Assembly: GCA_022841915.1 (NCBI GenBank)
Contig: JALHQN010000008.1
Coordinates: forward strand, 76,713 to 140,712
Reading direction: 5' to 3'
DNA from: Burkholderiales bacterium
GTDB taxonomy: Bacteria > Pseudomonadota > Gammaproteobacteria > Burkholderiales > WYBJ01
Length of the DNA stretch: 64,000 bases
Shown here: piece by piece, positions 34,422-43,700 of the stretch
How the letters are laid out: each line of letters opens with the position of its first letter
Position numbering within the stretch: position 1 is the first letter of the stretch
The notes under the pieces: model-generated
What the model saw: the letters and a program-made list of their open reading frames with translations, nothing else
Database searches by the model: none
What the model was told of the DNA's origin: nothing
Made by a program: the position numbers and the translations under genes

Positions 34422-36143
34422 TTGGCTTCCACCCGCATGACCATCATGGGAACCCGGCACGTGATCTCGGCCGGCCACTATCTCGCCGCCCACGCAGGTT
34501 TCATGATCCTCGAAGCCGGGGGCAACGCCGTCGATGCCGGGGTCGCCGCCGGACTGGCGATCGATGTTCTGCAATGCGACCGCGTGAGCTTCGGCGGCGT
34601 CGCGCCCCAGATGATCTATCTCGCCAAGAGCAAGAGCGTGCATTGCATCGACGGCGTCGGCGTCTGGCCCAAGGCGATCGAGCCCGACTACTTCCTCAAG
34701 CACCACGGCGGCCACATCCCGCCCGGCGTGCAGCGCTGCGTGGTTCCCGCGGCACCCGATGCGTGGGTCTCCGCGCTGGAGAACTTCGGCACCATGAGTT
34801 TCGGCGACGTCGCCGCGGCCGCGATCCGATTCGCCCGCGAGGGCTTTCCGATGTATCCGGCCCTCACCAAGTTCATCACCCGCAATCGCGAGCGCTACGC
34901 ACGCTGGCCTTCGAGCGCGAAAGTGTTTTTGCCCAAGGGCCGCGTACCGCAGCCGGGCGAACTCTTCGTCCAGGCCGATCTCGCCAGCACCTTGCAGTTT
35001 CTCGTCGACGAAGAGCGCAAGGCGGCTCGCAAGAAAGGACGCAAGGCAGGGCTGAAAGCCGTGCGCGAAGCCTTCTACAAAGGCGACATCGCCGCGCAGA
35101 TGGTGAAGTACATCCGCAGCGAAGGCGGCTTCATGAGCCGCGACGACTTCGCCGATTACCGGATCAATTTCGAGCCCACGGTGAAGACGCGCTTCGCCGG
35201 CATCGAACTGCACGCCTGCGGACCGTGGTCGCAGGGCCCGGTGCTGCCGATGACGCTCAATCTGCTCAAGGGCTACGATCTGAAAGCGCTCGGTCACAAC
35301 TCGCCCGAGTACATTCACCTGCTGGTCGAAGCGATGAAGCTCTCGTTCTCGGATCGCCACAACTATTTCGGCGATCCGAAGTTCGTCGACGTGCCGATCA
35401 AGGGCCTCATGTCGGAGCGCTACGCCGATTACCGCCGCTCCCTGATCGACGCGAAGAAGGCCTGCCCCGAAATGCCGCCGGCCGGCAACCCGCGCACGCT
35501 GAGCAGCGTGGCCAATCAGTGGATGCCCGAGCCCGAGACCGAGGACGGCCCGGGACCGGGCGACACCTCCTACATCTGCGTGGTCGACAAGGATCGCAAC
35601 GCGTTCTCGGGCACGCCCAGCGACGGCAGCGACCAGACGCCCATCATGCCCGGCGTGGGCATCGTCTGCTCGGGACGGGGCACGCAGTCCTGGGCCGAGT
35701 TGGGCCACCCGTCGTCGGTGGCGCCCGGCAAGCGGCCGCGTCTGACGCCCAATCCCGCCCTCGCCTTCAAGAACGGTCATCTGCTAATGCCGTTCGGCAC
35801 GCCGAGCGGCGACGTGCAGACGCAAGCGATGCTGCAGGTGTTTCTGAACATCAACGTCTTCGGCATGGCGCCGCAGGATGCCGTCGAGGCGCCCCGCTTC
35901 GCGACCTACAGCTTCCCCGGCTCGTTCCAGCCCCATGCCTATTTCCCGGCGCGCCTGCAGATCGAGAACACGATAGCCAAACCGGTCAGCGACGCGCTCG
36001 AAGCCCTGGGCCACAAGGTGTTTCGCTGGGACGACACGACGCCGCGCGCAGGCTCGGTATGCGCGATCGTCAACGATCGCAAGCAGGGTGTGCTGCACGG
36101 CGGCGCCGACCCGCGTCGGCCGGCGTATGTGCTCGGCTGGTAA
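34422..36143 (+). CDS. Gamma-glutamyltransferase family protein
   Basis: The 573-residue Ntn-hydrolase has the family N-terminus GHYLAAHAGFMILEAGGNAVDA. The autocatalytic nucleophile is Thr in PGDTSYICVVDKDRN (about T382), followed by SDGSDQTPIMPGVGI and PGKRPRLTPNPAL. TTG 34422 is chosen since GAGAGGA lies 8 nt before it; ATG at 34437 has no ribosome site. No signal peptide is evident, unlike periplasmic Ggt, so a cytoplasmic acylase role is possible. It is followed 25 nt later by a TctC, presumably in one operon. Confidence 0.9.
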   Translation: MASTRMTIMGTRHVISAGHYLAAHAGFMILEAGGNAVDAGVAAGLAIDVLQCDRVSFGGVAPQMIYLAKSKSVHCIDGVGVWPKAIEPDYFLKHHGGHIPPGVQRCVVPAAPDAWVSALENFGTMSFGDVAAAAIRFAREGFPMYPALTKFITRNRERYARWPSSAKVFLPKGRVPQPGELFVQADLASTLQFLVDEERKAARKKGRKAGLKAVREAFYKGDIAAQMVKYIRSEGGFMSRDDFADYRINFEPTVKTRFAGIELHACGPWSQGPVLPMTLNLLKGYDLKALGHNSPEYIHLLVEAMKLSFSDRHNYFGDPKFVDVPIKGLMSERYADYRRSLIDAKKACPEMPPAGNPRTLSSVANQWMPEPETEDGPGPGDTSYICVVDKDRNAFSGTPSDGSDQTPIMPGVGIVCSGRGTQSWAELGHPSSVAPGKRPRLTPNPALAFKNGHLLMPFGTPSGDVQTQAMLQVFLNINVFGMAPQDAVEAPRFATYSFPGSFQPHAYFPARLQIENTIAKPVSDALEALGHKVFRWDDTTPRAGSVCAIVNDRKQGVLHGGADPRRPAYVLGW

Positions 36144-36168
36144 CTTGGCAACCATCGAAAGACCGCTC

Positions 36169-37137
36169 ATGAAGCCCGTCTCCTCCGCAATCGTCGTCGC
36201 TTTGGCCGCCTTGTCCTTCGCCACGGCCGCGACTGCGCAAAGTCAGAACTATCCCGTGCGCCCGGTGCGCATGATCGTCACGCTCGCAGCCGGCGGGGCG
36301 GTCGATTCGGTGGCCCGGATGATCGCCGCCCGCCTGAGCGAACAACTCGGGCAACAGGTCGTGGTGGACAATCGCCCGGGCGCAGGCGGCAGCGTCGGCG
36401 GCGAAGCCGTCGCACGCGCCAATCGCGACGGGCACACGCTGCTGATGGCGGCCAACGGCACGATCGCCGTCTCGCCGCATATCGTCCCCAACCTGCCTTA
36501 CGATGCCTTGCGCGACCTCGCTCCGATCTCCCTGGTGGTGACGAGCCCCTTGGGCTTGTTCGTGCATCCTTCGCTGCCGGCGCGCTCCGTCAAGGAACTC
36601 GTCGCGCTGGCGCAAAGCCGGCCGGGCACCATCAACTACGGCTCCTCGGGCAATGGATCCACCGGCCACCTCGCGACCGAACTGCTCAAGGTCGCCGCCA
36701 AGATCGACGTCGTGCACGTGCCGTACCGCGGCGCGGCCCCCGCCTTGAACGACTTGATCGCGGGCCAGACGCAGATGCAGGTCACAGCAGTATCCGGTGC
36801 CATGCAGTTCATCAGCGCGGGCAAGTTGCGCGCGCTCGGCGTCACCGCCCCCAAGCGGCTCGCGGTGCTCCCCGATTTGCCCGCCATCGCCGAAACGCTC
36901 CCTGGCTACGAAGTGGTGTCGTGGTACGGTTTATTCACCACCGCCGGCACCCCGCCCGCGATCATCGCCCGGCTGCATCAGGAAACTGTGAAGGTCGTCG
37001 AGTATCCTGAACTGAAGAGCCGCCTCACGGCCCTGGGGCTCTCCCCGGAAACGAGCACGCCAGAGGCCTTCGCTGCCATGGCGCGTTCCGAATCGGCCAA
37101 GTGGGGGAAGCTCATCAAGAGTCTGAGCATCAAGTAG
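36169..37137 (+). CDS. Bug/TctC-family periplasmic solute-binding protein (9)
   Basis: The 322-residue receptor has a signal peptide ending TAATAQ-S (about residue 24). Motifs are IVTLAAGGAVDS, VVVDNRPGAGGS, ANRDGHTLL (usual PDGYT is altered to RDGHT) and HVPYRGAAPAL (Lys replaced by Arg). The two ligand-loop substitutions suggest altered specificity. It is 25 nt downstream of the gamma-glutamyltransferase gene, so the operon likely couples uptake to that enzyme. Confidence 0.92.
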   Translation: MKPVSSAIVVALAALSFATAATAQSQNYPVRPVRMIVTLAAGGAVDSVARMIAARLSEQLGQQVVVDNRPGAGGSVGGEAVARANRDGHTLLMAANGTIAVSPHIVPNLPYDALRDLAPISLVVTSPLGLFVHPSLPARSVKELVALAQSRPGTINYGSSGNGSTGHLATELLKVAAKIDVVHVPYRGAAPALNDLIAGQTQMQVTAVSGAMQFISAGKLRALGVTAPKRLAVLPDLPAIAETLPGYEVVSWYGLFTTAGTPPAIIARLHQETVKVVEYPELKSRLTALGLSPETSTPEAFAAMARSESAKWGKLIKSLSIK

Positions 37138-37312
37138 ACCGGGTGGCGGCTCGTGAGTCGCCACCCATCGTCGAGCGGGCCTGGCTGTCGACGTACGCTG
37201 GATCCCGTTTGACGACGGCCCGCACAGCTCGGATACTGAGGCCGGGCGGGCCTCTTGCCTTCTGATCTTCTGCTCCCCGCTCATCGCAAGCGACCACGTT
37301 CCGGGGAGTCGC

Positions 37313-38389
37313 ATGAGCGAAGACACCTTGTCCGATCTGTTGCGCAGCGTCCGTCTGAAAGGCGCGCTGTTCTTCCACGTCGAGTGCGTGGCGCCGTGGG
37401 TCACGCAAGCACCGCGGGCAGAGATCATGGCGCCGATGGTGATGCCCGATGCCGAGCATGTGATGGAATATCATGTCGTCATCGCGGGCAGCTGCTGGGC
37501 AGGCGTGTTGGATCAACCTCAAGTGCAACTGCAGCAGGGCGACGTGATCGTCTTTCCGCATGGCGATGGCCATATGCTCGCCAGCGAGCCCGGCATGCGC
37601 GCTGCTCCGGACGTCGATTTTCTGTTCGGCGAACAGCCGCCGCAATTGCCCTTCTTTCTCCAGCAAGGCCCGCTGGCCTCCCCGGACGTTCCGATCGCCG
37701 ACGGCGGTCATGCCAGTCTGCTATGCGGCTTTCTCGGCTGCGACCGTCGCCCGTTCAATCCATTGCTAGCCGCCTTGCCGAGGATGATTCACGGCCGCGC
37801 GGACGAAAACGAAGACAACCGCTGGATCACCGACTTCGCGCGGCTGGCGGCCGCCGAGTCTCGCGCCAAGCGTCCCGGCGGCGAAGCCGTGCTCGAGCGC
37901 GTGAGCGAGATGATGTTCGTCGATGTCCTGCGTCGTTACCTCGATCGCCTGCCCGCGGATCAGTGCGGCTGGCTCGCCGGGCTGCGCGACCGCCACGTCG
38001 GACGCGCATTGGGTCTCATGCACGAGCAGCCGGCTCACCCGTGGACATCCGAACTGCTCGCGGAGCGGGTCGGGCTGTCGCGTTCGGCGCTGCACGAGCG
38101 GTTCGTGCAATTCCTCGACCTGCCGCCGATGCACTATCTGATCCACTGGCGCATGCAGCTTGCCTCGCAAATGCTGCTCGTCAGCAATGCGCCGCTGATA
38201 TCGATCGCCCTGGAGACGGGCTACGAATCGGAAGCGGCCTTCAGCCGCGCCTTCAAGCGCACGGTGGGCATGCCGCCTTCGGTATGGCGCCGCGACCACG
38301 GTGCGGCCTCCAGGGCATTGACCGGCCGAACCTCGTCCGCGTCCGAGCCACCTGCAGACCGGCCGGTTCAGCCGTTGGCGACCTCCTAG
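37313..38389 (+). CDS. AraC-family transcriptional regulator with cupin-type sensor domain
   Basis: The 358-residue regulator has an N-terminal cupin (Cupin_6/AraC_binding type, about residues 10-200). The C-terminal double HTH includes HPWTSELLAERVGLSRSALHERF and ISIALETGYESEAAFSRAFKRTVGMPP. GGGGAG precedes ATG 37313. The target may be the upstream Ggt/TctC genes or the convergent flavoenzyme gene; the sequence does not decide. Confidence 0.93.
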   Translation: MSEDTLSDLLRSVRLKGALFFHVECVAPWVTQAPRAEIMAPMVMPDAEHVMEYHVVIAGSCWAGVLDQPQVQLQQGDVIVFPHGDGHMLASEPGMRAAPDVDFLFGEQPPQLPFFLQQGPLASPDVPIADGGHASLLCGFLGCDRRPFNPLLAALPRMIHGRADENEDNRWITDFARLAAAESRAKRPGGEAVLERVSEMMFVDVLRRYLDRLPADQCGWLAGLRDRHVGRALGLMHEQPAHPWTSELLAERVGLSRSALHERFVQFLDLPPMHYLIHWRMQLASQMLLVSNAPLISIALETGYESEAAFSRAFKRTVGMPPSVWRRDHGAASRALTGRTSSASEPPADRPVQPLATS

Positions 38390-38481
38390 CCTGTCATCCA
38401 CGACGTTGCCGGCGTGCCGTTCGCGTTGCTCGCCTGCGCCGGCCGACCGAGCGATTGCACGGCACAAGCGAACACGAACCC

Positions 38482-39873
38482 TCACGCCTTGTTCGGAGCG
38501 ATGTTCACGTTCCAGTGGAACACATTCTCCGGATCGTACCGTTGCTTCAGACGGCGCAGACGCTCCAGATTGGCGCCGTAAGCGGCGTCGGCGCGCGGCG
38601 CCTCGTCGGCCGTCATGAAGTTGGTATAAGCACCCGATGACGCAAAGGGCTGGCAGGCCGAGAATACGCCGCGCGCCCAAGCGATCCCTGCTTCGTCCTC
38701 GCCTGCGGTTTGCCAGCGGCCATGGACGTTCATCACGAAACGCGCGTCCCTGTGCGCGTACGCGGTCGCGTCAGACGGGACGCGATTGGCTGCACCAGCG
38801 ATATGCGCGACGAAGATCTCGCATTCCGGCCCCGGCAACTGCCCGCCGAACTCGATCATGGCATCGATCAAGCCATCGTGCATGGCGGTGAAGTTGTGGG
38901 ACTTCCAGTAATTGCGGGCACCCGGCGCTAGCAGCGGATCGAACGCCTGTTGCCATTGCACGAACGGCATGACGCCCAGATGCGTTCCGAGAGGCTCGCC
39001 GAACCGCGACAGCGGTGCAAGCAATGCCTCGCTCTCCGGGTCGGGCGCGGTGCACGCCGTCGCGAGGATGACGACCTTGCGCCCGTGCGCCGAGGCAGGC
39101 AGGAAGGGCAGCGGCGGCGCATGCCGCACGACCGTCCAGACGCTCACCGTTTCGGGCGCCGTCTGCACGTAGTCCCGGTAGGCGCTCAAGACCGCCTTGG
39201 CCTGCTCCAACGGATAGACGACGAGTCCCGCCGCGATCTCCGGCCCCACGGGATGCAACTGGAACTGAAACCGGGCAACGATGCCGAAATTGCCGCCGCC
39301 ACCGCGCAGGCCCCAGAAGAGTTCTGCGTTCTGCGCCGCACTCGCCAGGATCAGTTCGCCCTGCGCGGTGACCACTTCGGCGGCGACGAGATTGTCGACC
39401 GTCATGCCGTACCGGCGCGTGAGCCAGCCGAAACCACCGCCGAGCGTCAGGCCGGCGATCCCCGTGGTCGAATTGATGCCTACCGGCGTCGCCAAACCAT
39501 GGGCCTGGGTCGCCGCATCCACGTCGGCGAGCGTCGCGCCCGGACTGACCCACGCGCGCCTGGCTGGCGCATCGACCTCCACCGCGCGCATCGCCGACAG
39601 ATCGATCATCATCCCGTGCTCGCAGAGCGCATTGCCCGCGATATTGTGTCCCGCGCCACGCACGCTCACCTCGATGTCGCGCATCCGAGCGAACCGAAGC
39701 GCCCGCTGGATATCCTCCGTGCGCGTGCACTGCACGATCAGCCCCGGACGCCGATCGATCATGCCGTTCCAGATCCGGCGCGCCTGCTCGTAGTCGCTGT
39801 CCGCCGGCGTCAGCACGGGCCCTGCAATCTCGGCACGCAGGGTAGAGAGCTCTTGAGCGATATTCGTCTTCAT
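38482..39873 (-). CDS. FAD-linked oxidase, berberine-bridge-enzyme-like
   Basis: The 463-residue protein has a PCMH-type FAD domain: VSVRGAGHNIAGNALCEHG, with the His that usually carries FAD, and GLTLGGGFGWLTRRYGMTVDNL. It ends in a BBE C-terminal segment YDPENVFHWNVNI. In bicovalent members a Cys precedes the second FAD contact; here that region reads YGMTVDN, so single attachment through His is expected. ATG 39873 follows GAGGAG. The family oxidises alcohols, sugars or nicotine-like amines; the substrate is open. Confidence 0.9.
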   Translation of the reverse strand: MKTNIAQELSTLRAEIAGPVLTPADSDYEQARRIWNGMIDRRPGLIVQCTRTEDIQRALRFARMRDIEVSVRGAGHNIAGNALCEHGMMIDLSAMRAVEVDAPARRAWVSPGATLADVDAATQAHGLATPVGINSTTGIAGLTLGGGFGWLTRRYGMTVDNLVAAEVVTAQGELILASAAQNAELFWGLRGGGGNFGIVARFQFQLHPVGPEIAAGLVVYPLEQAKAVLSAYRDYVQTAPETVSVWTVVRHAPPLPFLPASAHGRKVVILATACTAPDPESEALLAPLSRFGEPLGTHLGVMPFVQWQQAFDPLLAPGARNYWKSHNFTAMHDGLIDAMIEFGGQLPGPECEIFVAHIAGAANRVPSDATAYAHRDARFVMNVHGRWQTAGEDEAGIAWARGVFSACQPFASSGAYTNFMTADEAPRADAAYGANLERLRRLKQRYDPENVFHWNVNIAPNKA

Positions 39874-40145
39874 GGTGTGTGGCTCCTCGCAAGAATCGAA
39901 TCGATGGGGTCGATGTCGCGTCGCTGACACGCGCAGCCCAGTGTCTGCCTGAAGGACTCGGACTTGAATGACCGTTCCGCCAGCCGGCTTGATCGATCCG
40001 CCGCGGCGATGACGACCTCAGGCGGGTTGCCTCCGTGCCTCTGCACGCCCCGCGCGAGGACCAAGTTGCCACAGCCGCTGCGCTTCAATAGAGTCCGGTG
40101 TGTCGCCAGTGGGGCGGCAGAGCCGCTCATCGAGGAGTAAGAGGC

Positions 40146-40550
40146 ATGAACTTCCGTACCGGATTCAGCTTGTTCGTCATTCTGCTGCTGGGTGCTTTCA
40201 CGCTGGTCAACTGGGACACGATCACTGCGCCGACCACGATCGACTTCCTGGTGGCCACCATCCAGGCGCCTTTCGGCGTGATCTTCCTGCTCATACTCGG
40301 TGTGGTCATGGTGACCTACATCCTGATGGGCTCGTTCGCCGAAGCCCGAGCGCTGCGGGAGGGTCGCGCAACCGCCAAGGAGATGGAGCGCCTGCATCGA
40401 CTGGTGGAGCAGACCGAGGATTCGCGCATCGCCGCACTGCGCGACGATCTGAATCGACACTTGGCGGCCATCGAACAGAGGCTGGATAGACTGGCGGGAA
40501 CCACCTCATCCCACATATCTTCGGGCGTCCTGCCCCCCTCGTCGAAGTGA
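40146..40550 (+). CDS. LapA-like small membrane protein with coiled coil
   Basis: The 134-residue protein has two N-terminal membrane helices (about 5-25 and 40-65) with the pair FALVNWD-type loop seen in LapA-domain proteins (FTLVNWDTITAPTTIDFL). A charged coiled coil of about 60 residues follows (AKEMERLHRLVEQTEDSRIAALRDD). LapA/B assist lipopolysaccharide assembly control; this one lacks an adjacent lapB, so the role is unproven. GAGGAG precedes ATG 40146. Confidence 0.72.
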   Translation: MNFRTGFSLFVILLLGAFTLVNWDTITAPTTIDFLVATIQAPFGVIFLLILGVVMVTYILMGSFAEARALREGRATAKEMERLHRLVEQTEDSRIAALRDDLNRHLAAIEQRLDRLAGTTSSHISSGVLPPSSK

Positions 40551-40722
40551 CATTTTTCTCATCCGGATTGAGATCTGGATCGCGACCACGGGCAACTCCA
40601 GTTTCGCGTGCACGAACGCTTGATTCGTCATGACCCGGGGAGTAAAAGCGAGGACAATGTCGTAGCCGCGTACGTGCCCCCCCCGGCACAGCACGACATA
40701 TCATCCAAAGCCGAGGTCCCGC

Positions 40723-43700
40723 ATGGCTCTGTTCCCTCTGTGGCACCGCCCCAAGCAGCCGGGATCTTCGCGACTGCCGAAAACCAAACCACCGATACCC
40801 CGTCGCGCCCTGTTCGAGGCGATGGAACAGCGCTTGCTGCTGTCGGCGGACACCGTGGCGCTGCCGCCGACGGCAACGGGCGCCGCCTATTTCGAGCAGT
40901 CGGGCATTTTTCGAGAGTTCGGCGAACCCTACCTGCAGTCGCTGGATCTGCCGGCAGGTTCTTCGCTCTCCGTACAGATCAAGCCCGCGACGCCCGGCTA
41001 CCAGCCGATCGTTTCGATCCAGTCCGACAGCGAGCCGGATACCGTCCTCGCCTCGGCCAGCGCTGATTCGCCCGGGCAGGCCGCGACACTGCAGGGCTTC
41101 GTTGCCCCGGCCGACGGCAGTTACACCGTTCGCGTCGAGGGCGGGTTCGATGCCATGGTCGGCTTCGATCTGGCCCTGCTGCAGAACGGTCTCTTCGAAG
41201 TCGAACCCCAAGCCTTCGGCGCCAACGATACCGCCGCACTCGCACAAGCGATCGACGCCGGATTCATCGCCCGCAGCGCCGATGGCGCGATCACTGCCAC
41301 GACGCTCCTCGGCAACATCGGCCAGATCGCAGGCGATCTTTTCGATGAGCCTTTGGGCGACGCCTGGACAGTGTCCTACGATCCCACGCTCGGCTACGGC
41401 TATCTCATGCAGATCAAACCCGAGTGGAGCGACTCCGGGTTCCTGGAGTTCTACGGCTACGGCCGGCTCGAAGCGACCTGGCAGGTGAACCTCGGCGACA
41501 TCGACGATGCCAATCTCACCTTCAGCCTGGCATCGTCCTATTTCCAGCAGATCGACCCGTTGCCGGCGACCTTCGACACCGGCGCCGACGGCGACGGCGT
41601 AGCCATCAGCATCGACGGCACGACCTGGCACACCGTCCACCAGTTCACCGGGAACGAGTACGACGCACCGATCACGATCGATCTCGGACTGGTCACGGCC
41701 ACAGCAGGCATCGAATTGGGCTCGACGCTGTACGTCCGCTTCCAGACCTACAGCGCCACCGACCCCCGCGATTATCTGAGGCTGGAGGAGGTCGAGATCC
41801 TGCCGAGCGACGGAGACGCCGATTGGTACAGTTTCGCCTTGGCGGCCGGCGTTCCCGCGACCTTGGCGCTGAGCGCAGATTCCGCGCTTGCGAAGGGCGA
41901 CGCCACCCTCGAGCTGTATAGCGCCGACGGCCTCCTCATCACCTCGGCGACCCTCGACGCATCGGGTCAAGCGCGCATCGCCGACTTCGTCCCTTATCTC
42001 ACCGGTACCTACCTTGCCCATGTGACCGCCGAGCGCAGCGGAAGCTACACGCTTGCCGTGGTCCGCGGCGCGGCGCTGGAGCGCGAACCCGACGTCGACA
42101 TGTTCGGCTACGACGCACCGACCGAGCTGAAGGTGCCGGCCGTGCTGGGCTCGTTTCGCGAGAGCGGTTTTCCCACGCCTTCCCGAGCCCCGGAATTCGT
42201 CTACATGCCGACGACGCGCTACGGCGAGGGAGGCTTCGACTGGACCCTGCAACCCGACGGGAGTGTCGCCGATCCGCTTTTCGGATCGGAAGAACTGTTC
42301 ACGCGCGGCCTCGCCCTGGACGGCTACAGCGTGGATCCATTCGGCTCCGACACAGCCTTCCTGGAGGACGAAACAACGGAGTTCGTGCTGCCGACGATCG
42401 TTGTCGGTGATTTCGACGTCTCGCGCAAGATCCGGTTCGACACCGACGAGCCGTGGGTGCGTTATCTCGAGTTCGTGACCAACATCGCCGATGTCACCGC
42501 CACCTATCGCGTCGACATCGAAAGCACCCTGCATCCCGAACTCGCGCCTGCGGCACTCACGTCGAGCGGGGATGCCGCGCTCGACATCGAAGACGTTTGG
42601 CTGATTCTCGGCGAATCGTGGAATCAAGCGCCCTACTTCGTCAGCGGGTTCGTGTTCTCGGATGGGCAGGCACTCGATCTCGCCGAAGCCGACAACGCGA
42701 CATCACAGCAGATCCGATACGGCTTCGACCTGACGCTGGCGCCGGGAGAAACCCGCGCCGTCATGCACTTCGTGACCCGCGGAATCACGTCCGAAGAGGT
42801 CCGCGCCAACGTCGAAGCGCTGAGCCAGCCCTCGGCTCGACACCTGGCCGGCATGAGCGCCGAAGAAATCGCGCAGGTGACGAATTTCGATCTGCAGTCG
42901 CTGCAAGGCACGCCTGACCGTTACGTCATCGAGGCTGCCCCATTCCAGACCCTGAGGCTCGTTCGCGAGGATGCGGTCGGCAGCACAGCCCAGACTTCGC
43001 CAGCTCATGCCGTAAGAATGGAAGTGTTCGATTACGACGGCTCGCTGCTGGGAGCCACATTCGACCCTGAGCTCGAGATCCTGACTGGCCTTGCCGGCGC
43101 CTACGAAATCGTCCTCACGCCATTCGGGACGCCGAAGGACTACGTGCTGCGCATCGAATCCGGGTTGCGCGGGACCGATCCGCTGATCGTCGCCGCCAGC
43201 ACACCGACCGGTGCCCTCGCAACATCGGCCGAGACCATCGACATCATCCTCTCGCACAGCCTCAACCCGATGTCGATCGACGTCGACGATCTGTCGGTCG
43301 AGGGCGGCTCCACGGTCACGGGCGTCGAGCAGATCACCCCCAACCATCTGCGCTTTCATGTCACTACCCCGTCCGACGAGGGCGTGATCAACTACTCGCT
43401 TGCCGGCCACGCCCTGCACGATCTGCGGGGGATCGGCTCGTCCGCGTTCACGGGCAGCTATCGCATCGACCGCAGCGGGCCGCAGGTGCTGAGCCATACG
43501 CGTGATGCCATCAACCCGGCACGGCTGTCGGTGATCAATTTCGAATTCAACGAGGCGCTCGATCCGACCAGTGTCTCGATCGACGCCATCGGGAGCTTCA
43601 CGTCACCAGGCGGCGCCGACCTGCGCGCAACGATCAGCAGTGTGGGAATTTTCTTCGATCGTTTCGTGCAGGTGCGCTTCGCCGAGCAATCCGAAGCCGG

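Noticed and set aside
38390-38481. Short inverted repeat GTGCCGT/ACGGCAC between convergent AraC and flavoenzyme genes
   Set aside because: Arms are only 7 nt with a long spacer and no T-run; too weak to call a terminator.
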